Assembly: GCA_002105175.1 (NCBI GenBank)
Contig: MCGE01000036.1
Coordinates: 1-64,000 of the forward strand
DNA length: 64,000 nucleotides
Source of the DNA: Absidia repens
Taxonomy: Eukaryota; Mucoromycota; Mucoromycetes; Mucorales; Cunninghamellaceae
Direction: 5' to 3'
The position numbers and the translations under genes are program-made. Position 1 is the stretch's first letter. The number at the start of each line of letters is the position of its first letter. Shown in pieces: positions 24,165 to 34,639 of this stretch. Under the pieces are notes generated by a model, which worked only from the letters and a program-made list of their open reading frames with translations, ran no database searches and was not told the origin of the DNA.

Positions 24165-25310
24165 TTGTCATCATTGGAAGAATCCCATATAGTAGCAGTT
24201 ATTTCGGCAGTGATTGGAGTAGTTGTCAAATCGGCAATCAAATGGAATCATATTGCAAGCGTCACACTGAATGAATCATCTAAAGAAAAAGAAGTTAGTA
24301 TCATATCACCATCTCTCTCTTTTTTTTTTTCATTGGCTTGCCTTGATGTTGTTTGACTCCAAGTTTACGTCGTATAGAATGAATCATCTAAAGAAAAAGA
24401 AGTTAGTATCATATCACCATCTCTCTCTTTTTTTTTCATTGGCTTGCCTTGATGTTGTTTGACTCCAAGTTTACGTCGTATAGAATGAATCATCTAAAGA
24501 AAAAGAAGTTAGTATCATATCACCATCTCTCTTTTTTTTTCATTGGCTTGCCTTGATATTGTTTGACTCCAAGTTTACGTCGTCGTATAGAATGAATCAT
24601 CTAAAGAAAAAGAAGTTAGTATCATATCACCATCTCTCTTTTTTTTTTCATTGGCTTGCCTGGTGTTGTTTGACTCCAAGTTTACGTCGTCGTATAGAAT
24701 GAATCATCTAAAGAAAAGAAGTTAGTATCATATCACCATCGTTTTTTTTTTTTTTCATTTGCTTGCCTGATGTTGTTTGACTCCCAAGTTTGCGTCGTAT
24801 AGAATGAATCATCTAAAGAAAAGAAGTTAGTATCATAACATCATCTCTCTTTTTTTTTTTCATTGGCTTGCCTTGATGTTGTTCGACTCCAAGTTTACGT
24901 CGTCGTATAGAATGAATCATCTAAAGAAAAAGAAGTTAGTATCATATCACCATCTCTCTTTTTTTTTTTCATTGGCTTGCCTTGATGTTGTTTGACTCCA
25001 AGTTTACGTCGTCGTATAGAATGAATCATCTAAAGAAAAGAAGTTAGTATCATATCACCATCGTTTTTTTTTTTTTTTTTTTCATTTGCTTGCCTTGATG
25101 TTGTTTGACTCCAAGTTTACGTCGTCGTATAGAATGAATCATCTAAAGAAAAGAAGTTAGTATCATAACATCATCTCTCTTTTTTGTTCATTGGCTTGCC
25201 TGGTGTTGTTTGACTCCAAGTTTACGTCGTCGTATAGAATGAATCATCTAAAGAAAAGAAGTTAGTATCATATCACCATCGTTCTTTTTTTTTTTTAAAA
25301 TTGACTTGCC
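24165..25310 (-). repeat. Subterminal tandem array, about 105-bp units (short copy)
   Basis: About ten units, each with GAATGAATCATCTAAAGAAA, AGTTAGTATCATA, a T run, GGCTTGCC and GACTCCAAGTTTACGTCGTC. On the minus strand every unit reads TACTAACTTC...TTTAG followed by ATGATTC. The first unit adjoins a conserved frame starting MSSLEESHI at 24165. Confidence 0.9.
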
Positions 25311-25439
25311 TTGAGATTCTATACACGTAATAGCTCTATGAAGAAAGAAAAAATTACAAAAAACAAAGGGACGGCGATTTTTGGTTTGGGGTACCATTAA
25401 ATCTCCGCACAATATTATATGACAATCGAAATTTTTATT

Positions 25440-25578
25440 TTTCTTTGCTGGACGAGAAGCGTTGAGATCGTCACCATCGCCATTGAGACCAATGTGCATG
25501 TGGCTGACACGCTCGTCTTCTTCAAATTCATCGTCAATTTCTTCTTCATCGATGGTTACCTGAGATGTGGCTTCTAAA
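25440..25578 (-). pseudogene. Orphan last exon of CACTA accessory gene
   Basis: Reading the minus strand, an acceptor TTTAG is followed by SQVTIDEEEIDDEFEEDE and an HIGLNGDGDD segment, closely matching the last exon of the gene at 33466-34421. The first exon was lost in the internal deletion, so this is a remnant. Confidence 0.8.
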
Positions 25579-27221
25579 AAAAAAAAAAAAAAAAAAAAAG
25601 GTCAGTTTATTGTACGTATAATCTTTTTTTTTTTTTTTAGTAGTCAGTCAATCAATAAAATCTTTTTATATGCCATCTATTATCTTATCTTGCCATTAGA
25701 AGTAAACTTGGGCTGTTTGAAAAAGTATAAGCAGATAATTTTTTTTTATCCTGCGTTATATAGCTATTGGCAGGGTTGTATCTTGTATTTGCAAAAAACA
25801 AACCGTCATACAGGGTGATGATCTCGCATATACAAGGTCAATCCGTCATGCAGGGTGATGATCTCGCATATACAAGGTCAATCCGTTAGGCCGGGTGATG
25901 CAAGGAGCACCCGGCGTTTGATCCGACGTTTACCGGGATTTGCAGGGAGAATTTTGTATTTACCGGATGATTTTCCCAAGGTGTATGCTTCCTTTTTTTC
26001 AGCAGATTATCTCACCTGAGCAGTACCAATTATCAGGACTCTCAAAATGTCGATTGAAAGATCTGTCAAAAAAACCATTATAGCCACCACCGTCTATATT
26101 GGAATCACATAAACTTTGCCAACGGTTCCACCACCTCCCTCCTTCAGTATCGAATTTAGCGCCATCACCACCTACACCTTTACTAGTAACCCATCTTTAT
26201 CAAAACGCAACACCACCGCTAACAACCTCTAAGACAAAAACGATCATCAAGCACTATTACCAAAAAAAAAAGTCCGTCATGAGGAAAATATATGCCAAAC
26301 AAATTTCATTCCAAAACGAAAATGATTATCATGATTTTTATTTTTATTTTTTTAAAGCATTACTCTATTGAATAAACAATGCCAATTTTTTATATCGCTA
26401 ATGTCACAAAGCTTGTTTAATCTGGTAATTATCGGCGATACAATAAAAGTGGTACGGGACGGTCTCTGAAAAATCCTCTGAAATTCCTCTGAAAACCCTC
26501 TGAAAATCCTCTGAAAATCCTCTGAAGCCTCTGAAAATCCTCTGAAATGGAGCAATTCCCTAAAAAAAAGATCACTACGATGTATCACTAAGAGGGATTC
26601 GTAACAGGGATCCGTAAGAGGGATCTGTAAGCGTGATTTCTAAAAGCAATTTCTAAGAGCAATTTCTAAAAACGATTTCTAAGGGGGATCTCTAAGAGGA
26701 TCTCTAGGAGGGATCTGCAAACTTTTACTGACGCTTCAACACACATCATTGAAGTAAAGGCAAGTTTTATTGAAGCAAAGACAAAGTTTATTGGAGAAAA
26801 GTCAAAGTTTATTGAAGAAAAGAGACAAACTAAGCTAATCATGAGGCCCAAGATCCTAGATGCAAAAGGAAAGGGTTTCCCCATGTATTTTGTAATCGCT
26901 ATTCTCAAAACCCTTCTAAACTAGTCCTAACAGAAAGCCGAGGCCACCAGGTCCACGATGAGCCAAAAACAGTAACCAAAAATTATTTTTCGTTTAAAAA
27001 AAAAAGAAAAGAAAGGGAAAGTGAGAGAAAAATAATTCAGCAGGAGCGGGCTTAGATTTTCAACCTCGTCATAAAAAATCGGGAGGCCCGTCAACAAACA
27101 AAAACAAAGGCGGGAACGCCTACAGCCATAATAACAAGGCCTATGGCTCAGTATTGTTTACAACATTATAGCATGTAGAGACATTTACCGTACAAAATTG
27201 GTTTGGAAAATAGATCACCAT

Positions 27222-27582
27222 TGTCGTATTTGTCATTTGTCATCTTCCACACGTATCAGACACGCGGTTATCCATCACGACCCAACAATTGTACCTTGTC
27301 ACTCTCCAGCATAACCTCACACTGGCTATGTTTCACTTGGTCTACAATCAATATCAAAGATTAATCATCCATCTCTTCCATAATACACTATTTTATTCCC
27401 TCATCTCGAACTCTACCAATAATCCATTATCATCTACAATCATCTATCATCATAGAAATTTATTATTCCAACATCCGCTTCCCATACTTTTACTATAAAA
27501 ACCCACTATCATTTTATTTAATAAAAACCATATCTGTTATATCACTTATTTGATTGACTTTACACCTTTACAAATTATTACA
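27222..27582 (+). mobile_element. Solo LTR, family A, TSD ACCAT
   Basis: Starts TGTCGTATTTGTCATTTGTC and ends AAATTATTACA. ACCAT flanks it at 27217-27221 and 27583-27587. It sits in the right arm of the foldback structure. Confidence 0.94.
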
Positions 27583-28536
27583 ACCATACTATAGAGATAT
27601 AGTACCAAACATGAATAGTCCGTAGAATAGATTACCACAGTATAATAGTATGTTCGTTAGTATGCAGAATGATACGTAGTCAATACTATACTAAAAGGAA
27701 AGAAGATGCAAAAATAGGGGGCCGCTAATAGTAGTTGAGAGAGTGAATGGTGTAGAAGAAGGAACGATGCACAATAAAAAAGGGATTTCTAAATGGGATC
27801 TCTATAAATGGGATCTCCAAACTTCTAATGAAGCTTAATCACACACTTTTTTCAAACAAAGACAAGGTTTATTGAAGCAGATATATGTTTTATTGAAGAA
27901 AAGAGACATCTACATGTACTAAGCTAGTCAAGACATTTCCTCAAGATTCCAGAATCAAAATGAAATGGTTTCCCCATGCTTCTTGAAATCCCTTTTCTAA
28001 AACCCTTCTAAACTATTTCTAAACAGAAAGCCAAAGCCACCAGGTCCATAATGAGCCAAAAACAGTGAACAGATGTTGGCTCATTCCCGCTGACTTGTCT
28101 TTTTTTTGGATGTGCGCTCCCATTTTTTTTTCTCGATCAACAATCCAGGCTGCCGGCGGCGGCGGTTGAATTCACACCCATCTGGCTTTACAGCCTGCAA
28201 AATCCAATTAACCTGCAATATTTTCTTCTTCGCTTTATATAAAACGAACTACGAAACTGTTTGACTTCAAATTTTCCATGCATCTTTAGAAATATTATGC
28301 AATCATTTTTTGTCACCAAATCAACCTCCAATGTCTCATACAATGAATTGTACAATGCTCTAAAGTTTACGCCTATAAGCTCACAGCTAACGCCTACAGC
28401 CATAATAACCGCCTGTACGCTATCGCCCACCATGCAACCACACATATACTTGGACACCCACGTTTGCTTGGATCCGCTTTCTTGTGACTTGCTCCTTCTC
28501 CTCATACCTTTCTTTTTTTCCCTGCAATATCCCCAT

Positions 28537-28855
28537 TGTAATGTTTGGTAGTAGATAGTCAAAGTCAAATAAGTGACATAAAGTCATATTTTTATTTTAG
28601 TAGAATGATGGAAGGCTTTTATAATAAAATTGGGGAAGCGGTTATTGGAATAATAAACTTCTACTACTAAAGTAATATTGGATAAGATAGAGATGAGGGA
28701 TTAAATCATTGGACTGTGATTAGATGATTGAATGATTATTGGTGTACTGACAGATCGGGATTGAATATGACAGTTAGTGCCTGATCTGAGTCTGACATTT
28801 GCTATATTTGATAGATTGATTTATAATGTAAATATAGAGGATGACAAATACGACA
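28537..28855 (-). mobile_element. Solo LTR, family B, TSD CCCAT
   Basis: Minus-strand start TGTCGTATTTGTCATCCTCT, end ACCAAACATTACA. CCCAT at 28532-28536 and 28856-28860. Removing it restores the foldback arm phrase ATATCCCCATACAC, which also occurs in the left arm near 20460 as its complement, an empty-site match. Confidence 0.94.
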
Positions 28856-28878
28856 CCCATACACGCACAGAACAATCC

Positions 28879-29231
28879 TGTTGTATTTTGCATATGAATG
28901 TAGCAATAAAATAAAATAAAGTGTAACATTGATGTGAATCAGGCACAATGCAAGTGAAATAAAAATAGATTCAAATCCATGCTACAATGCAAGGGCTCAG
29001 ATCATGTATGGGTGTCATGATCTGATTTCACTTTTTCATACCTTTGAAAAAAAAACCCCCATTTATTATATCAAACCGTAGTAGTAGTTACTGTATACTG
29101 TTTCATACCGTAATCACATCCTTATAAAAAATGCTTGATTTATATGAAATAAAGGTTATCAACATTCTCATCTTATTTATTTTTTTTTATTTACTTTTTA
29201 TTTTATTTTTACAAAAACCTTAATTACAACA
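28879..29231 (+). mobile_element. LTR, family I, no TSD seen
   Basis: Starts TGTTGTATTTTGCATATGAA, carries CTTATAAAAAATGC and AATAAAGG, and ends TTACAACA. It closely matches 44066-44397. The flanks AATCC and GTATC do not match; it marks the end of the foldback arm, so a rearrangement is likely. Confidence 0.8.
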
Positions 29232-29303
29232 GTATCGACGGGGTTATAAAATAAAGGTGATGAGTCCCACAAAAGAACATAAACATCTGTTAATCTATTT
29301 ACC

Positions 29304-29856
29304 ATGGAAATTTTGCCCGAGAGATACCGGCCTGGATCTGATCTTATCAGTAAGTTTGTACTTAAACATGAAAATATAAGAAATGCTATTATCAACGAAC
29401 TCCGATTTGACGCAAAGACTTGTACCATTGGCGACACCGTGTTTCCTGACGGCAGCCGGTGTGGCATCCTGTTGCATTCCGACGTCGATCCTCCCATTGT
29501 CATAGAGGTTCAAAATTGTGTGAATGAAGACTTTTTATGACGGCTAATACATTACTCAACCTCAATATACATGATATACAAACGATGGCCTCTATTCGTA
29601 ACTATAGCAATAAATGAACTTAGCTATACGATGATAAAAAAGATGCACCCGACGTCCCTTTTGAAACACGCGTTGGAACTGAAAGATCAATGCTGGTGCG
29701 AAGCGGCACTATTCCTAGTGCCATCAGTAGTGAACGATGGACAACTAAGTGGTACCCTGGCTTCCGTGGCGTTATTTCTGCAAGACCAATTAACGACCCA
29801 TCAACGACGCTTAGACAATCCAATCATCAAAAGCTGTTATGATATCTGCTTCCAAT
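29304..29856 (+). pseudogene. PD-(D/E)XK nuclease-like protein with one in-frame stop
   Basis: The start MEILPERYRPGSDLISKFVL leads to FDAKTCTIGDTVFPDGSRCG and LHSDVDPPIVIEVQNCVNED. This Asp followed by a V-I-E-V-Q strand is the usual PD-(D/E)XK core, where E-x-Q replaces E-x-K, as in Rpn-like and PDDEXK_2-type transposon-associated nucleases. A TGA at 29538-29540 interrupts just before RLIHYSTSIYMIYKRWPLFV, which continues in frame, so a Trp codon probably mutated. The chain then runs through KDQCWCEAALFLVPSVV to a helical C-terminus and ends at the LTR starting 29857. The family assignment is from motif memory. Cellular role unknown. Confidence 0.6.
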
Positions 29857-30293
29857 TGTCGTATTTGTCATCCTCTATATTTACATTATAAATTAATCTA
29901 TCAAATATAGCAAATGTCAGACTCAGGTCAGGCACTAACTGTCAGTACACCACCTTGGGAAAATCACCCGGTAAATACAAAATTCTCCCTGCAAATCCCG
30001 GTAAACGTCGGATCAAACGCCGGGTGCTCCTTGCATCACCCGGCCTAACGGATTGACCTTGTATATGCGAGATCATCACCCTGCATGACGGATTGACCTT
30101 GTATATGCGAGATCATCACCCTGCATGACGGTTTGTTTTTTGCAAATACAAGATACAACCCTGCCAATGGCTATATAACGCAGGATAAAAAAAAATTATC
30201 TGCTTATACTTTTTCAAACAGCCCAAGTTTACTTCTAATGGCAAGATAAGATAATAGATGCCATATAAAAATATTTTATTGATTGATTGACTA

Positions 30294-30354
<61 letters not shown>

Positions 30355-30393
30355 TAGCTAGACTAAAAAACAATAGCAGAGAGCAAAACTAAA

Positions 30394-33283
30394 CTATAGC
30401 AATGAAATATCCCCGCACAGACTTGGTCTTGTGTCAGCTTTTATTATCATGCCTTCCCAAATGATATAGTAACGCCATCGATGGTTATTATAAACAAGTC
30501 CAGCTGGCCCGACAATTGATTCTTTATCCAATACTACTGTTCTTCGTTCACCTTCCAAATCGCCTATTGTTGAATAAAACATATGGTTTGTCTGGTCGTA
30601 TGATGCTTGCTGTAATGTTGCAATGATATAATAGTTGTTGTTGTGCTGGAAATAAAGTTCTGCATCCCCAAAATAAAACACTTCATCTTCGATACCATCC
30701 CTATAATGTTGTCGCAAAAAAAAAAAAAAAAAGTTAGATGATGCTTACGCAAAAAAAAAAAAAAAAAAAAAAAAAAAACTTGCCTTTGCACTTTAACTTT
30801 GAATACCATCAAATAATCCTTGCGACTTGGTGTCCTTTGGCTTCTTCTTGACTTCAAAGTTGTTCCCGCACGTATTAAATCACTTCCAACGGTGATCACA
30901 TCATCATCCCGAGCCCCTATCGCATCCACAAGGTTGAGACCAAGCAGCATATCTCGAATACGTTCAACTTCAATCACACCAGACAGCTGGTACAGGTTGG
31001 CTTCTGTGCTGGTTGATTGTCGAATCAGTTCTTGATACTTGGTTGCTGCAAGTTCCACCATCACATTGCCTGCTTCAACACCAGGATCCCTTTTTGACCG
31101 AAGTCGAGACTTGTACACACCAATTGTTCGTTCGAGACATCTTGTTGAAAAGCCAATTGGTGGACCCAACTTTTTGATCATTAGCGGCAGGTGGTTCAGG
31201 TAATGTTGGTTTGGGACAAATACATTGATGGATAGTTTTTCTCCGTTGCATTGATCCATAAGAAAACTATTCCATGTATTCAAAGAGCTTTAAATCAAGT
31301 TAGTTACTAGCACTGTGCCCATAATACTCTTTTTTTAGACTTACTCTTGCATTTGATCTAGTAGATCGTTACTGATAACAGGCTGTATAGCAATTTGAAT
31401 AATCATTACAAGCGACAAGAGAGCATCCATTGCGGAACGATTGGAATATGCAGGGACAAACAACGAGGGAATAATATAGCGCACGATATCAATGTAATCC
31501 ACAGCTCTGGTCGTAAAGGTGCTATATGGTTGCCGGAATGAACCTTTGAAAACTGCAGGGATTGTTGATCGGCTATCTTCCATCATTGCAAAGAATATTT
31601 TTGCGACTTTTTCACCAATATATAAATCGCCCCGGGTATGGTTTTTTTTTGAACCCTTTCCACCATCCAATAAACTTAACAACTGTCGCGATATCCCCAA
31701 GCCAAGCATATGCATTTCATCAAGACCAAAACTAGTCGGTCCAACGAATCCGGTAAGTTCTGCTAAGGGTGATGGTTTCTTCAATCCTTGCTACAGTGAT
31801 GGAATGATTTCATGTTAGAAAAATACTTTTTTTTTTTTTTTGGCTTACCATTCTATCACCAGTCAAAAACGAATCATGGGACCTCCATGGCATCGAGAGA
31901 TTTGTTGCTGTTGGTTCAAAGTACATCCCGCGGTTGCTTCCATTTGAAATGCCTTCAACAAGACAAATTCGACATCCAAATTTCGACATATGGCCGGAGT
32001 GGTTACAAAGCACAGAAAGACCAACGATATCACCAGTGGCAATCATCAACCGAACTTTCGAATGCACTATAACACCATCACTGCAATGTACGTCCATTCC
32101 ACGAGTTGCCAACGTCTTGATTTGTTCAATTAATGGTTCCAGGAACGACCAAAAACCATCATCCTTTGGTGTGACAGGTCCAGGCATGACACAAACTTGA
32201 ATCATTCTTTCGTTTTTATATCTATTATAAATTACAGAAGATGAATATTAATAATGTGTCTTTCAAGAATGATTCCACTTTTTTTTTTTTTTTTTTTTTT
32301 TTTTTACCTAATCGACGGATGGTAGTTGTAAACAACAATGTTCACCATGGTGAGAGAATGGGAAGACTTTAGCGGTGACTTGAACCCATCGACATAGAGT
32401 CCGATCGCAAGATCATATGGACTTGTGAAGAGGGCATGCTTTTGAGATTGATAGTGTGTCCCGCTAAAGATGCTGTCATAATCTTGTTGTTGCTTATAAT
32501 CGGACCGGTAAAGAAGATCTTTCCTTGTTTCAGGATTGTAAAACAATAGGCCAAGTTGTTGATCCAAAGGTAACATGCTGATTGTTCGTTTTGATTGTAA
32601 GTACCGGTCATATCTGTGTACATTGCATGTGGAACAAGAGGTATCGACATCGTCCTTGAACAGTCTACAGCCGTTTATGCAAACATCATATCGGTCAGGA
32701 GTAATCATAAGATCAGATGCAAGGTTGTTTTTCGCACGAAAAGATGTGGATAAAAGTTCATGACCTAAAATAAAAAAAAAAAGTTAAGCACCAAATGACT
32801 GCTACTATTTATTGTTACCTTACCTGGTCTAATATGTTGGATTAATTCGTTTGCAAACTTCACCATGTCATCCTTGGCCGCCTTGGTGAGCTTGTTTTTG
32901 GTCGCCATTTCTTCCATTTTCATACCCATGTACTCCATATACGTTTTTTGCAGATGTTGTGTTGGGAATGTCACTTGGATCGGAGGCAATGTCACAACCC
33001 CTTCGGATTCAGGTTCGGAATCAGGAAGTTCACTGTCACTAGATTCCTTCGAGCTTAATTCCACTTCTTCTTCAGCGACATCATCGAAGGTAGATTCAAA
33101 CCAAACATCACTTGAATCCATAGTATCATTGTTGCGCGTTGGTAGTATCATGCTTCCCTCATTCACAGAAGAAGCCATTGCAATATCGTGTTGGTGGTTT
33201 TCCAAGATATGGCCTGGAAGATCTTTCGCAGGAAACCAAAACTCGCAAATTGAGCATTGCTTTAGTATATATTTTTGGTGCAT
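30394..33283 (-). CDS. Tnp2-type (Transposase_21-like) transposase, six exons
   Basis: Catalyses cut-and-paste of the surrounding element. Exons inferred on the minus strand: 33283-32824, 32764-32308, 32221-31849, 31790-31345, 31287-30784, 30700-30394. Phases join exactly to 848 codons plus stop. Introns have GTAAG-type donors and AG acceptors, except the fifth, which fits GC-AG (AAAG then GCAAGT). The N-terminus has a C2H2 zinc finger (CSICEFWFPAKDLPGHILEN, final His next) and then an acidic linker. Catalytic-core features follow: DLAIGLYVDGFKSPL with the first Asp, DIVGLSVLCNHSGHMSK with a second Asp, CRICLVEG, and FGLDEMHMLGLGI, matching the D-x-MH signature of Tnp2. The C-terminal exon is unassigned. 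The start MHQKYILK directly follows the shared promoter. Nothing is visibly broken. Confidence 0.85.
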
Positions 33284-33465
33284 GTTTAAGTTGGAGAAAA
33301 TAATAATAATAATAAAAAGGTGTCAAGAAAGAAACGACTGCATTGAACTTCAAATTTAGTATATCAAATTGACTTCGCGCCACTTTAAATTTCCCCCTTT
33401 AAAAAAACAAAAATAAAAAAATAGTAACGGCACTTTTCAACCACAACATTAACTCTAATTACAAC
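33284..33465. promoter_or_regulatory. Divergent intergenic promoter of the CACTA-like element
   Basis: Only about 180 bp separates the transposase start (minus) from the accessory-gene start (plus). It contains an ATAATAATAATAA tract near 33300 and an A-rich stretch near 33403-33421. Shared regulation is inferred from position; no precise TATA box is claimed. Confidence 0.5.
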
Positions 33466-34146
33466 ATGAACAACTCCAGCGAAATTAAAGCGACTCTTGG
33501 TGAAATGAAACGCGCCCTCGCCAACCAATCAAGCGATCTGCAAAGATACAAAGCCTTGCTCAACAACCAAGGTCACCAACTGACGCGCTTGGAACAACAA
33601 AACAAAAAGCTGCAAAAACAAAACCAGCAGCTTCATCAGCAGAATGTTCAGATTCTGGACATTTTAAAGAACATGCAGGGGAGCAACAACAACGACGTTA
33701 ACAGCGTACATCAACCTCTGTATGAAACTCACGAACGTGACCTCCCCGCCCCCCGTTCGGACAAGAAGTTCAAGAAAGACGGGACAGCTGCTTCGCGTAC
33801 GACAACGCAAGTGGACTACAGGGAGGCTCTCAAGGTGCTTATGGAGAAGGAAGATGTGGAAGCAGATTTGATCTTCTTCAACAACATGGCGAATTCCATT
33901 TGCGCAGAGCTGAAGGCCAACAACCCCCAGTTCGTCAAAACGTCTTGGACTAACCTGCCTGAGCAGTGTAAAACTTGGTCGATCGCCGAGTTTGAAAAGC
34001 GATTAGGGCGCTATCCCTACAACATCCCTATCAACCGGGCTCAAGGCCATTGGCTTTGCAACATCATCAGCCAACGGTGGGGAAACAAACTTCGAAAACA
34101 GAAGGGTAAAAGATTATACTGTAATACTGTATGTACAATAAACTGA

Positions 34147-34193
<47 letters not shown>

Positions 34194-34421
34194 AACCCAT
34201 CTCAGGTAACCCTCGATGAAGAAGAAATTGACGGTGAATTTGACGAAGACGAGCCTGTGAGCCACCTGCACATTGATCTCAATGGCGATGGCGACGATAA
34301 CGACAACGATGACATTCCTTCTCGTCCAGCAAAGAGAAGAGCCGCACCATCTCCCTCCCCCTCTTCCCCTTCCTCTTCCTCTTCCCCTCCACCTCCTTCT
34401 CGTAGCCGATTGACAAGATAG
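33466..34421 (+). CDS. CACTA-like element accessory protein: coiled coil plus acidic tail
   Basis: Two exons, 33466-34105 and 34192-34421, join in phase to 289 residues. The intron holds a T run of about 42 bases before TTTAG. Residues 1-75 form a Gln/Asn-rich coiled coil (RLEQQNKKLQKQNQQLHQQN). Residues 110-215 are a globular region (YREALKVLMEKEDVEADLIF, WTNLPEQCKTWSIAEFEKRL, HWLCNIISQRWGNKLRKQKG), possibly DNA-binding by its basic end. The tail is acidic (DEEEIDGEFDEDE, NGDGDDNDNDD) then Ser/Pro-rich. By analogy with TnpA of En/Spm it might bind the tandem subterminal repeats next door; that is inference. An AATAAAAG poly(A) signal lies about 50 bp downstream. Confidence 0.8.
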
Positions 34422-34639
34422 TCAAAGGCGCGAGACTAGTAGTATAGTAATGTTGTTGCTTCTATTCAAAAATAAAAGTTTTATTCAAAAATAAAATTTC
34501 GATTGTCATACAATATTGTGCGGAGAATTAATGGTACCCCAAACCAAAAATCGCCTTTCCTTTTTTTTTGTAATTTTTTCTTTCTTCATAGAGCTATTAC
34601 GTGTATAGAATCTCAAGGCAAGCCAAAAAAAAAAAAGAA

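Larger units (their letters stand above)
23709..25983 (-). mobile_element. Non-autonomous CACTA-like element (deletion derivative)
   Basis: Ends are inverted: CACCTTGGGAAAA at 23709 and its complement ending at 25983. The interior matches the full element at 29951-36549 in opposite orientation: right terminal region (23709-24160), tandem array (24165-25310), last exon of the accessory gene (about 25440-25578), and left terminal region (25600-25983). The transposase and first accessory exon are missing, with the junction at long A/T runs. TATG lies immediately outside both ends, possibly the target duplication. Confidence 0.88.
23466..26345 (+). pseudogene. Unidentified gene at the foldback centre, split by a CACTA-like insertion
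   Basis: Left piece (23466-23708) starts MNNNDKNDQRNYFLEIISKD and reads charged, protein-like sequence with stops near 23600 and a shift near 23660. It ends at the insertion in KMANSIYA. The right piece (25984-26345) continues with Thr/Pro-rich sequence and stops. Whether both halves share a frame cannot be decided. It may be the original gene of the foldback element. No domain recognised. Confidence 0.35.
20390..28878. mobile_element. Large foldback structure with arms of at least 2.5 kb (family D)
   Basis: Blocks on the left recur inverted on the right in mirror order: 20430-20880 with 28120-28878, 20930-21480 with 27600-28080, 21600-22140 with 26575-27110, and 23090-23290 with 26350-26580. 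Shared phrases include GCCGCCGGCAGCCTGGATTG, GATGCATGGGGAAACC and TCCATTTCAGAGGATTTTCA. The right arm is interrupted by LTRs at 27222 and 28537. The centre (23300-26340) holds a broken gene and a CACTA-like insertion. The shape suggests a DNA element with very long inverted ends, but outer ends and target duplication could not be fixed. The left edge is approximate; the right edge stops at an LTR. Confidence 0.75.

Noticed and set aside
28188..28568. 126-codon minus-strand open frame
   Set aside because: Lies inside the foldback arm; the left-arm counterpart does not keep the frame.
29198..29513. Minus-strand open frames of 72 to 101 codons
   Set aside because: Antisense to the PD-(D/E)XK-like pseudogene, which has the recognisable motifs.
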